From Casuarius casuarius (lineage: Eukaryota > Chordata > Aves > Casuariiformes > Casuariidae): DNA of 64,000 bases. The DNA lies in NCBI GenBank assembly GCA_003342895.1, contig PTFA01000338.1, positions 279,279-343,278 on the forward strand. The letters are read 5' to 3'. The notes under the pieces were generated by a model, which searched no databases, was not told where the DNA came from, and was given only the letters and a program-made list of their open reading frames with translations. The translations under genes and the position numbers were made by a program. Positions 51,119 through 64,000 of this stretch are shown piece after piece; within the stretch, counting starts at the first letter, position 1, and each line of letters begins with the position of its first letter.

Positions 51119-51378
51119 GCCACCCCGCGGCATCGCCGGGCGCCGGGACAGCCGGGCGGCTGCCACTACGGGGACGTGGGATGGCAGGGTGCACGCAGCT
51201 CGCGCCCGGCGCCTCCCGGGCCCCCGAGAGCGCCTGGCTGGCTCACGGCATTGAAGGCTTCCCGCCGTAATTAGTAGCCGTTTAACTTGGTAATGACCCC
51301 GGCCGGCGGGCCCCGGCTTCGCTTGCCTCCAACCGCGGGAGGAACCGGCAGCTGCAGGCGCCCGCGGGCAGCACAGGG
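51119..51378. promoter_or_regulatory. CpG island
   Basis: Dense CpGs in very GC-rich sequence, broken by a short CGTAATTAGTAGCCGTTTAA homeodomain-like stretch near 51.27 kb. It ends where the polypyrimidine tract begins. It may be an orphan (enhancer-type) CpG island or the promoter of an unannotated transcript. Confidence 0.5.
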
Positions 51379-51421
51379 CCACAGGAGCCGCCAGCAGAGC
51401 AGCCACCAGCTCCCACGGCAC

Positions 51422-51908
51422 TTTCCGTTTTGTTCCTCCCTTCCTTCCTTCTCTTTTCTTCCCCCCTTCTTTCCTTCCGTCCTTCATTTTATTTCCTTCT
51501 TTCCTTCCTTCCTTTTCTTTCCTTCCTTCCTTTTCCTTTCTTCCTTCTTTCCTTCCTTCCTTCTTTCCTTTTTCCTTCCTTTCTTCCTCCCTCTCTTCCT
51601 TCTTTTCCTTTTCTTTCCTTTTTCTTCCTTCCTTTTTTCCTCCCTTCCTCCTTTCCTTCCTGCCTTTGTTCCTTCCTTTGCCTTCCTTCTTTTCCTTCCT
51701 TCCTTCTTTCTCTCATTTTCCTTCCTTTACTTTCTCCCTTCCTTCCTTTTTCCTTCCTTCTTTCCCTCCTTTTCTTTCCTTCCTTCCTTTTACTTTCTTC
51801 CTTCTTTTTTCTTCCTCCCTTCCTTCATTTTCTTCCTTTTCTTCCCATCCTTCCTTCCTCCCTCCCTTTTCCATCCCTCCTTCCTTTCCCTCTCACACTC
51901 TCTCTGCG
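51422..51908 (+). repeat. Large polypyrimidine tract (TTCC/TTTC)n
   Basis: Nearly 490 bp of C and T with only scattered purines, built from TTCC, CTTT and TCCC units and no fixed register. The 245-codon plus-strand frame and the Lys/Arg/Glu/Gly-rich minus frame over it come from the repeat. Long mirror-symmetric purine/pyrimidine tracts can form triplex DNA. Confidence 0.95.
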
Positions 51909-51974
51909 CTTTGCCACCCCTCCGTGTGCAGCAGGCAGCTCTCTCCCCTCTCCATCCTCAGGCAGTGGGAGCCG

Positions 51975-52205
51975 AAGCTGTAATTAAACTTGGCTCGGAG
52001 GAATGTGAATCAAAGGGCTGTTAAAAAAGAAAAGAAACGAGAGTACCTGTGGGATTACGCGAGCCAGAAAAATGCAAAGCCGGCTTCCAGCCGCCCATAA
52101 AATAGATGCCGTCTCCTCTCCCATTGGCAGGGTTTGGCTGAGCACAAAAAGGCTGGGAAGAGGATTTTTATGGCTGTTATTTATAGCCTTGATTAACAGA
52201 GGTGT
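51975..52205. promoter_or_regulatory. Putative conserved noncoding element (TEAD/TCF/HOX-like motifs)
   Basis: CTGTAATTAAAC, then GGAATGTGAATCAAAGGG (a TEAD-like and a TCF/LEF-like site almost abutting), CCCATAAAATAG, TTTTTATGGC, GTTATTTATAGCC and TTGATTAACAG. Compact clustering in about 230 bp. Confidence 0.42.
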
Positions 52206-52689
52206 GTCCGTCAGTGGGTTTCTTCCTCTCGGTGCTCGCTGAGGCCGGGGGGAGCGGGGCTGAGCCAGCCAGCCCAGCCCGCGCGGATGCCACGTTCCGG
52301 CGTGCACCCGGCACACGTGCCATGGGCCAGCACGGTCCCTGCCAGGCTGGGACATGGGGCATGGGCATCACGCATGGCGCTGGGGTCGCGCTGGATTTGG
52401 GCTGGCAGCACCCGGATACCCCCTTTTGGCAGAGAGCAGGGTGGCACAGGAGGCAAAAAGGGGAAAAATCAGGGGAAAGAAGGCAGGAAAAGAGCGGTGA
52501 AGGGCGGCTGCTCGCCCCAGGAGCTTGGCCTTGGCCAAAGTCCCTGCGCTTGGCCAACGAGCAGCTGTCCCGGCCCGAGAGCCACCGAGCAGGAGCATGG
52601 TCAGGACATTCGTCGTCTCCCTCCCTGGCCCAGCTACCTCCTCTCTCCCCAGGTTTGACGGATGCCTGTAAGAAATCTTTCCTCCCATT
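52206..52689. other. Noncoding, GC-rich
   Basis: Overlapping long frames on both strands; none resembles a known protein. Confidence 0.5.
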
Positions 52690-53140
52690 TAAACTGGAAG
52701 CCCATGTGAAGATTAATCTCTTTTTGAACAAAATAAGTTTAAAATTGTTACCCAACTCCAAGCAAAGCTCAAAAGTTGGCACTTCAAGGAGCGCATTCAT
52801 TAAATAAAGGAGGAAGAAAAGAGGAGAGAGGTGGGGGGAAAAAAAAAGATTACCTTGCTGAATTAATCAGGCTTCACTGTAATGTTCAGCCTCGGATTTT
52901 ATTTCCTGTAATAAGCCCATTAATACGGGTGTCTATAGCAGGGGGCTTTTAGCAGCAGGCACCATTAGTGTAACGAGGAAGGGCTAATAGAGTTTTATTG
53001 GAATTTTTACTCCGACATCACAGCCTTTTAAAACAGCTGTCTCAATAGGCATTATTATTCTGATTAACATTTAGACAGCACAAATCATAGTGATGCCCTC
53101 GGTGTCCCGCAGGTTTTATCATAATCATTCCAAGTCCCCG
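52690..53140. promoter_or_regulatory. Putative conserved noncoding element, long
   Basis: About 450 bp, AT-rich, holding GAAGATTAATCTC, GCATTCATTAAATAAAGG, TGAATTAATCAGG, CCTGTAATAAGCCCATTAATAC, GGGCTAATAGAGTTTTATTGG, GGCATTATTATTCTGATTAAC and TTTTATCATAATCATTCC. Repeated TAAT/ATTA cores over its whole length make this the longest enhancer-like block in the right half. Confidence 0.45.
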
Positions 53141-53504
53141 ATGCGTCGACTGGTCCCGGCGGGTGCAGATGCTCTCCGCTGATGGAGGCTGGGGGTCGTC
53201 TCTTTTCTCCAGCGCCAAGATTTCGGCCACTTCCAGCGGGGCCTGCCAGGCTGTGATGGAGCAGGGGTCCTGCTGTTCCCGAAATGTGGTGGAAGCTGCT
53301 GGAAATGGCTGGTTGCTTCTCAAACACCTCTGAGCCCCAGGGGGAATTCAAAAACACGGCAGCGGGCAGCGGCGTTTTGGGGCAGGAGGTGGCCCCAGGG
53401 TCCCCTGCAGGGGGGACAGAGCCGGGGTCCGAGCTGGAGGCTTCACCCAGGGGCCCCCTGGCCGGCCGAGACCGATGGGATCAGGTCTCGGGGCTAGTGA
53501 CCCC
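53141..53504. other. Noncoding, no gene recognised
   Basis: GC-rich; no recognised feature. Confidence 0.5.
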
Positions 53505-53567
53505 ATTTCGGCCAAGGGGAAACTGAGGCACAGCAAAGGGCAGCGCTCAAGCAGCCCGTGAAGGAGC
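53505..53567 (-). repeat. MIR-like SINE fragment
   Basis: CCATTTCGGCCAAGGGGAAA followed by CTGAGGCACAGCAAAGGGC is the reverse complement of the MIR box gtgcctcagtttcccc...aaaatgggg. Confidence 0.55.
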
Positions 53568-54819
53568 CCTGGGAAGGCGAGAGCCCAGGCAGGCAGCTGG
53601 CAGGGAGGGGGAGATCGGCCGTGAATTATGGACAATTGCAGGCAAACTAAGTGAGGGATCGAACGCCAAAAGCAAACAGGCTGCAAATGCACTTTCGGCT
53701 TTTATTTGTCAAGTTTGGTTTAGCAGGGGTTATTTATGAGGGTGTTTTACGTCATGCAAGCGCGGCAGGGTATGCAGCGTGCCGCGCGCTCCCCCCCCGG
53801 CCGGCGGCTGCCTGCCAGCAGGGACCCTCGGTCGGCCCCTGCCCGGGCTGCACCCGCTGGTGGGTCTCATGCACAACCCCATCAGGTCTCATTAGCATCT
53901 AATTAGCATGTCACCAACCTCCTCCGCTCTCCACAGGGCTCTGCTTCGGCCAGGAGTCACCTGTTGCCCAGGCGAACCCCAGCTGGGGGATTTTCCACCC
54001 GGCCGGGACAAGTATAGCAAATACCGGTCACGGCGTGGCCACGCCAGCAGCCCCGGGATGTTGGTCCCGGCTGGGGAGGGAGCCTCTGGGAAAAATCCCT
54101 TGCAGAGATGGCTCCAAGACAGGCAGCAGAGGAGATACCAGCTGGCTGAGCCGTCGGCAAGACACCTCCAAAGCCATTCCCACCTCCCCGCCGGTCTCGG
54201 CCCTTTGGAAAGCCTCCTGCCCGGCCAGCTGCCAAGCCCGAGGCGATGCTCCAGCTAGCCCAGGGCAAGCCGGGATGCTGCGCTCTGGCCCGGCGGGTGC
54301 TCATGTCGTCCCATCTCTCCATGCCAAGATCTGAAAGGTTTTTTTCCATCATTCTCCTGGAATAGCAGATCTCCTCGCAACATGGAGCCGCCTGCTGCAG
54401 GGCACAGGAGTGTTTCGCATCTGCTTAAAATTTTTAATTGTTTTTTGCCTTAAGCGCCCGGCCGTGTCCTTCAGATAGAAACCAGAGCGAGGTGGCCAGC
54501 TCCAAGCCCCATGGTTGTCCTCTGCCCACCGCTGGGGCCTCCATCCCCTGCCAGGCCGGGCCCCCGTGCTCAGCACAGGAGGCGTCCGACCACGAACTGA
54601 GCCCTGGGGGGAGTCCCATGCCCCACACCTGAAATTTGGCAGGTCTGAAAGGGAAAAGAGAAAGCCCAGAGCTGCAGAGGCTACACCAAGATCTGGAGGA
54701 GCTGAAGCCACCCCAGGCCAGGGGGGAAGAATAAAAACGGGGATCAGTTCGTAATGCAAGCCGGAAGGGAAATCTGGGGACGTGGAAAGAAGGCGACTTA
54801 TCTGTGGCTAGCACATTGG
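53568..54819. other. Noncoding, GC-rich
   Basis: A short CTCATTAGCATCTAATTAGCATG stretch near 53.89 kb stands out as a possible homeodomain cluster. The rest shows chance frames only. Confidence 0.45.
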
Positions 54820-55080
54820 AGCCAGGACGGGGCTAATTCAGTGATTATGACCCTAAAAGGCCAATTCAATCACAGGCAGCAGGAGCCAAGGAGAAACTAG
54901 GAGATAAGGGCAAGAGCAACAGTAAAACTGGAATGAAATGACAGCCATAAACCCAGTACCGGGAGGGACAGTAAAACCACGGTTTGGCAGCAGCCGGCAG
55001 GCCTACACTAACTCCTTTTTTTTCTTGTTAAACCACTCTGGTTACAGATTAACTCCCTTTGCTCAATATTTATTGTCTCA
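54820..55080. promoter_or_regulatory. Putative conserved noncoding element (MEIS/HOX-like site)
   Basis: GGGGCTAATTCAGTGATTATG, GGCCAATTCAATCAC and, at 54939, TGACAGCCATAAA, a MEIS-type TGACAG next to a HOX-type CCATAAA. GCTCAATATTTATTG closes the block. Confidence 0.38.
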
Positions 55081-57839
55081 CCTGCCCTGGAAGGGTCCTG
55101 CGGGCATTTCGGTGCCGGGATCACGAGGCACAGCAGTGCAGGGCTGAGTGTCCTCGGCTTCAGCTGTGGCTCTGAGCCGCAGCGGCAGCTACTGCAGGGA
55201 GCAAAGGAAGGGGGCAGGCGGTGGTGGTTCAGGTTTGGGGCTCGAGAGGTCCGTGCCAGGGCTGCAGCTCTCTTACTGCTTCCCAGATGCTCTTTGGCGG
55301 GTGCTGAGGACATGCACATGTAGCTGAAGGTGATGAACCTGCTCGGCTGGAGCTTCATCTCCCCCAGGGGCTGCGAGACTCACCCATGGCTGCAGGAGTC
55401 TGTCAGAGACGGCGCTGCTCTGGGTCTCCCAATAAGCAGCAGCAAGACCTTTGGGTGATGCTGGTTGTGCGACATGGCGCATACATCTGTCCTCCGGGCC
55501 TAGCAAAGTCCAGCATTGTCTGTCCTGCCAGAGCTCCTCGCCGGGTCCCAAAAGCAGGTCTCCAGTCGGACCAGCTGTGCATCGCCTGGTCTGTATCAGG
55601 GTCACGTCCTGAGCCCCAGCTGAGCTTTGCTGCTCCCAGGGCTGTGTCCTGGCACCCCACACACCCCAAAACTTCCTCCACCAACCCACACATCGCACCC
55701 CGACCTGCTTGGGCAGCAGGCCTCGCTCGGCAGGGCTGCCTTTGCCAAGGGTGCTTTGCTAGACTTTGCTCTCTCCCAGACGAGAGGTTTTCCTCCCAGG
55801 AGGGACCAGTTCCCATGGGCCCGGTCAGGAGTCATCTGGCTTCTGGCTGGTAAACAGAAGGGACTGGGCTGAGAACGAAGCAGTCTGACCTTGCCGCTTG
55901 GCTTTATCACTTGACACCCACAAGCATCCTCCTGCCCAACACGGGAGACGATGGAGATGGGCAGTCCTGCAGCCCAGGGTGGATGCTTCATTTTTCCCTC
56001 AGTTGACGCAAAGCTCCAGCAGCTCTGGGAAAACCACTGCCCTTCATAGCCTGACCCATTTGTTTCAGTAGCATCAGAAAAACATGAAAATGAAACTAAA
56101 TTTCTGGCCATCCCTCCTCGAGTGGCTCTAAATCTCCGCATCCCCACTGGGCTAATACCTTGCTCCTTGCAGAGCATGGGATGTGCCAACATGCCAACTC
56201 AGGTCTGGAAAGCAGCACAGACGCACCACCACCCTTTCCTAATCCCTCACAGCTCTATTAACATGCCACGGCGAGAGCAAACGTCTCCATGGGATCTTGA
56301 TGTGTTTTTAATGCATTAACTCCATGCCGGAGGGCAGCCACCAAAAAGCTTCATCTCTCACTTTGCTCCTTTGCTCAGTCCCCCCTTGCTCTCTCTGTCA
56401 TCTTCTCCGGTTGCCCTCCTCTTTCCCTCCTGGAGCGGCTCAGTGCAAGGACTTCAGAGGACGGATTTGCCCACGTAAAACCCAGTTCGATGTGTGGCCA
56501 GGAGCAGAGCTGCACCAGCTGGACCCCAGAGGAGCAGGGCTTGGAGCACAGCTGTGGCATTTCCACCGTGCTGCACGTGTGCTTGCTGCCGGGTTCACGC
56601 TGCACATCATCCCTACGCCCCATCCCTCCTCCCCACCCCGGCGGTGCTGTCGGGAAGGGAGCGCACACAGGAGACCCGATCTCAGCTTTCCATCGTTGGT
56701 ATTTGGTGACGGTGGGTGGAAAACGGGGTGGAAGAAGGGAGATGGCTTTTTGGGACTAAACTCAGCAGTTTTCCATGCAGCTGGCCCCAGGCTGGGACAT
56801 TGCCCCACTCAGGGGAAGTGGTGCAGGAGAGGTCTCCCAGTTGAGACGACAAGGCTGGGTATTAGGTGCTGGGCAGTGCTAAGCAGCAATACCCAACACG
56901 TAATGGCTCCCCGGGCTGAAATCTCAGCCTAGCACACTGGTGTGAGTGTCAAAGACCCTGAACAAGGTCTCCACAACTAAGTGGCAGTGTGGCTTTGGGC
57001 TTCCCCAAAGGCCTTGTTGGGGGAAGGTGGCTCCTAGGGCTCAGGACAGGGGTGACCCTGCTGTCACAGCACAGGGCAGGGGAAACGCAGGCAATTCCCC
57101 TCATAGCAGCATCAAGCTCCGACAGCCTCAGTTTCCCTTCGACACTGCCAGGCCAAAAGCTCCCTTCCAGCCGCTCCGCTATCCTGCACTGGTCTAGATG
57201 CTTTTAATCTCTTCCCTGTAAATCCAGCAACACCCCCCACTTTTTTTTTTTTTTTTTAGTACAGCTGCATTTTAACAACCAAAATATAAAAGGCTCCAGG
57301 GCTCTATAGCAAGGCAGTGAGGGCTCCTATGCGTTGCAACGCATTTGCATCCCAGCCGCCAGCTGCTTCGTCTGCACCGGCTCAGTCCCAACTCCTGCAG
57401 ACGCGAGTCGCCCTCGCCTTCCCATGCCTAGCGAAACCGCTCCGTCTCTCCCGCTTGGGCTTTCCCACCCCCTCGCACACAAGTTAAAAATACCCAAGCA
57501 AGCGGAGGTGGATCTGTCGCCTGCCACGGGGAACGGGGGGAAGCTCGGTGCAGCCCAGCTGCCGGGGTCCAGCTCTCACAGCCGTTGCCGGCTCCCCAGG
57601 AGAGCCAGCCATATCCCTGTGCTTCTCCTCCTCAGGCTACAGGTGACTTCACCTCTGAAGTTCTCCACAGCAGGAAACATTTTTGGAAAAAAAATAAAAG
57701 ATAGCCCACCCACCACTTACCCCAGCTCGGAGCTATTCTAGCAGCAGCTAATCTCCAGCAGCTGCTACCTGGCAGGAAGGGCAGCCCGCGTGGGCACCTG
57801 CGGTCCTCAGCACACACCGTCTCCCTAGCTTTCATCCTA
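55081..57839. other. Noncoding, no gene recognised
   Basis: GC-rich with a T17 run at 57241-57257. CAGCCTCAGTTTCCC at 57.12 kb may be a MIR scrap. An IL11RA exon would be expected in this direction by human gene order, but none was recognised on either strand. Confidence 0.5.
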
Positions 57840-58160
57840 AATCACAACGCAACAAACTGGCTGTTCATTAGGCACTGTTTAATTAAGCAATATGGATCCT
57901 GCCTTGATATTTACAATCCCACTTGTTCTGATTTATTAGAGAAAGTGTCTTGTTTTTAAAGACGGCGACTGTAAAGTTTAATACCGCTTGACTTATTGCG
58001 AGTTTCATTTACGGCTCTGGGCTGACGCGATGCGGACGAGGCACGGAGCCGGTGGCCTATTAAATCAGAGCTAACTATGCGTGCAGGGAAAGATGACTAG
58101 CTTCGTTACAACAGGTTCAGTGGTTAATTACCCCAATCTGGATTCACATATTTAAGCCAA
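57840..58160. promoter_or_regulatory. Putative conserved noncoding element
   Basis: About 320 bp with TTCATTAGGCACTGTTTAAT, TAAGCAATATGG, CTGATTTATTAG, GTAAAGTTTAATACCGC, CCTATTAAATCAG, GGTTAATTACCCC and CATATTTAAGCC. It mixes AT-rich motifs with CpGs and has no open frame. It lies about 1.6 kb past the GALT poly(A) signal. Confidence 0.45.
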
Positions 58161-58724
58161 TTCGCTGCCGCTTTTCCAGGCCCTGGGGAAAGCCAGGCAA
58201 ATCTGAAGCTGGGTTGTCGCGAATGTGCTCACGAAGGGACGGCGACTGCAAACAAGACGGTGGCAGAGCCGCGTCGCAGCCCTTCGCTTCCCAGTGCTCA
58301 AACACTGCACAGGCACTGGCTGTCCCGGGAAACAATAAAAAAGTTTGCAAAAGGCCTGGCTCTAAGCTGGGGCATCTCCCTTCCTCCTGTCCCCGTGCTG
58401 AACGATGGCTCCGAGCTCGAGGGTCACCCCATGAGCTATGCAGATCCACGCGCTACTGCCCACCACCATCGCGTGGGCACAGCTTCCCAGCGATGCTGGA
58501 AGAGCACTCGGACACCTGCAGGGCAGGTAGAGGCCTGAGTCTGGGTGATGGGATTCGCTCTGGGATGGGGTGATCACGAGCACAGGAGGAGGGGGGCTCA
58601 GCACCCGCATCCAGCCCAGCTCCGAGTACCCCCGGAGCCGCACGCTGTCCCGGAGGGGCAGCAATATAAGAGCAACGCGCACACCTGGGGAGGGGGAAGC
58701 AGCACTTCCCAGAAATTGTTGTTT
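58161..58724. other. Noncoding, no gene recognised
   Basis: GC-rich; no recognised feature. Confidence 0.5.
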
Positions 58725-58880
58725 AGCAGGTAGCAAATCAGTCCAGAGGAGAACATTTACCTCCTTGCAAGATATTTCTAGCCCCCAGGAGACCAATTAC
58801 AGACTTCACAATAATACAGGCCTCGTTAGGGAGTTAAGAGAATGGATCTTTGGTGACAATTAAAAAAAAATTGCGTTAGG
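58725..58880. promoter_or_regulatory. Putative conserved noncoding element
   Basis: AGCAAATCAGTCC, GACCAATTACAGAC, CACAATAATACAGG and TGACAATTAAAAAAAAATTG within 155 bp, in GC-rich surroundings. Confidence 0.33.
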
Positions 58881-59732
58881 ACGCGACAGCAGATGGTGCT
58901 CAGCACCCAGCACCATGCGATGAGCGTCCCCATCGGGGCACAGCCCTACCTGCACCCTCCAAATCGTCCCTGGTGCCAGCCCTGCATCACTGCCCAGGAC
59001 CGACCCCTGCAAGGCCCCTGGGTTTTCCCCAGCCCCAGGAGCAAGGGGAAGGGGCTGCAAGGGGAAAGCAGAGACCACAGAGCTGTTTGCAGCATCCCTC
59101 CAGCCCGGAGGCCAGGCTGTTGCTCCCCCAGCCCCACGGGGTGGGCATGGAGGGGCTGGCAGCACGGTGAGCTCAGCCGGACCCACCTGCATCCCCTTTG
59201 GGCTCAGCTTCACCAAAAATCCAGCCTCTCGCTGCATCCCATCAGCACACGCAGCCCCGTACAGCACCTCAGTACCTGCTGGCATGCAGCAGGCAGGAGG
59301 GTGACCACGGCCCCAAGCAGAGAGGAGGAAGAGGAGCAGCACCGTGGCTCAGCCCTGCCCCGGAGCAGGGGCTCTGCGCACTCAGCCTCTGCCTTCAGCC
59401 AGGGAGCCGCGGCCAGGCATCTCCATGCAGCAAGTTTGCCAGGCCTCAGCCCTCTCCTAGGAGGGCATGGGTAAATCTTGAGCGGCACAAACACCTCCGT
59501 GCTGTCAGCTCCTTCCTGAGCCTGCCGCTCTCAGGGACAGGCTCAGAGCTCCCTCCAGGGAGGGAGAGGAGGCAATGCAGAGCCAGAGACAGCAGCAGGT
59601 GGCACAGGACTACCTGGCACCTCCTTCGCAGTCCCCAAGGTTATTCCCCCTGCAGCAGTTACGGAAGAGACCCCTGCACACACCCGTACCCTCCCATCTG
59701 GGGCCAAGAGCCACCAGGCCGCAGGCAGACGC
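58881..59732. other. Intergenic downstream of GALT
   Basis: GC-rich. A 160-codon minus-strand frame begins with a hydrophobic stretch but has no recognisable family. Confidence 0.5.
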
Positions 59733-60154
59733 TCTTTGCTTAAGGGTTTTATTGGACAGAGGGGCTGTGCCCTTCCTTGGGGCAGGCAAACCCACCAGCA
59801 TCATTCCCAGCTCCACCAGTAAGAGACTGGTTTGGGAGGAGGGTAAGCCCTTCAGTGCTGATAACAGCGCTCTATGGAGGAAGGAAGACGCAACGTGGGA
59901 TGAGGAAGGAGACAGCGGGAATAGTATCACCTGCACATGGATGCAGCAGGATTAGGGCCCGGGTTACCTGAACACCAGCAGGCAAAACTGGCCCACAAGC
60001 CAGGCCCAGCTGTGACAAGGCTCAGGAGAAGCAAGGAAACGAGAGGGCTCACAAGTGACGTGAGACAGGCCTCAGCCTAGCTCTCCCCGCCACCCGGTGA
60101 CTCCTCGCCCTGGCCCCGCCGAGCAAAGCCAAGGGCCAACTCCACTGCTGCTCC
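59733..60154 (-). other. GALT: GALT 3' untranslated region (predicted)
   Basis: About 420 nt run from the TGA to the expected cleavage point roughly 15 nt beyond the first AATAAA on this strand. No earlier AATAAA occurs. The end is inferred from the signal, not from transcript data. Confidence 0.65.
59748..59753 (-). terminator. GALT polyadenylation signal AATAAA
   Basis: Canonical AATAAA on the minus strand, about 400 nt past the stop codon. A GU-rich stretch (GGGTGTGTGC, near 59690-59680) follows at a plausible downstream-element distance. Confidence 0.7.

Positions 60155-64000
<3,846 letters not shown>

Noticed and set aside
51287..52024. 245-codon plus-strand frame rich in Phe/Ser/Leu/Pro and hydrophobic
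   Set aside because: It is a translation of the polypyrimidine simple repeat, not a membrane protein.
58860..59342. Minus-strand frame starting with a signal-peptide-like M-L-L-L-F-L-L-S-A-W
   Set aside because: Considered as a first exon of a chemokine or receptor beside GALT, but no cysteine pattern, Ig or fibronectin-type motif follows.
1..59732. tRNA genes, rRNA and CRISPR arrays
   Set aside because: No credible A-box/B-box pairs, rRNA-like sequence or regular direct-repeat/spacer structure was seen.

Overview
This is a vertebrate nuclear genomic window, most likely from a bird or a close sauropsid. The evidence is one intron-containing gene with GT-AG splice sites, a tetrapod-type GALT protein, degraded CR1-type LINE fragments, MIR/amniote-SINE-like remnants, a few CpG islands and little recent interspersed repeat. 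No bacterial, viral or organellar gene organisation is visible. GALT is Z-linked in chicken, so Z linkage is a reasonable inference but is not shown by the sequence.

The only gene I can support is GALT (galactose-1-phosphate uridylyltransferase, Leloir pathway). It lies on the minus strand at about 59.73-64.0 kb. The window cuts it inside coding exon 1, so only the last 14 nt of that exon are present; exons 2-11, the stop codon, the 3' UTR and a poly(A) signal are complete. From memory of the human gene, exons 2-10 match its exon lengths base for base. All ten introns are GT-AG. The active-site His-Pro-His and all expected metal ligands are intact, so the gene looks functional.

Positions 1 to about 59.7 kb hold no coding exon I can defend. 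The open frames there are chance frames with no recognisable family. What the region does hold is: (i) a series of AT-rich islands packed with homeodomain, POU, TCF/LEF, HOX/MEIS and TEAD-like cores in GC-rich surroundings, which look like conserved noncoding regulatory elements; (ii) old repeats, namely CR1 fragments at 28.56, 39.34-40.13 and 47.48 kb and MIR-like pieces at 2.06, 14.7, 18.0, 30.2, 42.7 and 53.5 kb; (iii) simple repeats, above all a nearly pure polypyrimidine tract of about 480 bp at 51.42-51.91 kb; and (iv) CpG-rich patches at 5.56-6.02, 51.12-51.38 and 62.6-64.0 kb. In human, IL11RA follows GALT immediately. No IL11RA exon is recognisable here in almost 60 kb downstream, which makes the neighbourhood notable.

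No previously undescribed protein system is apparent. The best candidates for new biology are the cluster of putative regulatory elements and the missing downstream gene. Conservation could not be computed here, so every regulatory call rests on base composition and motif content only.
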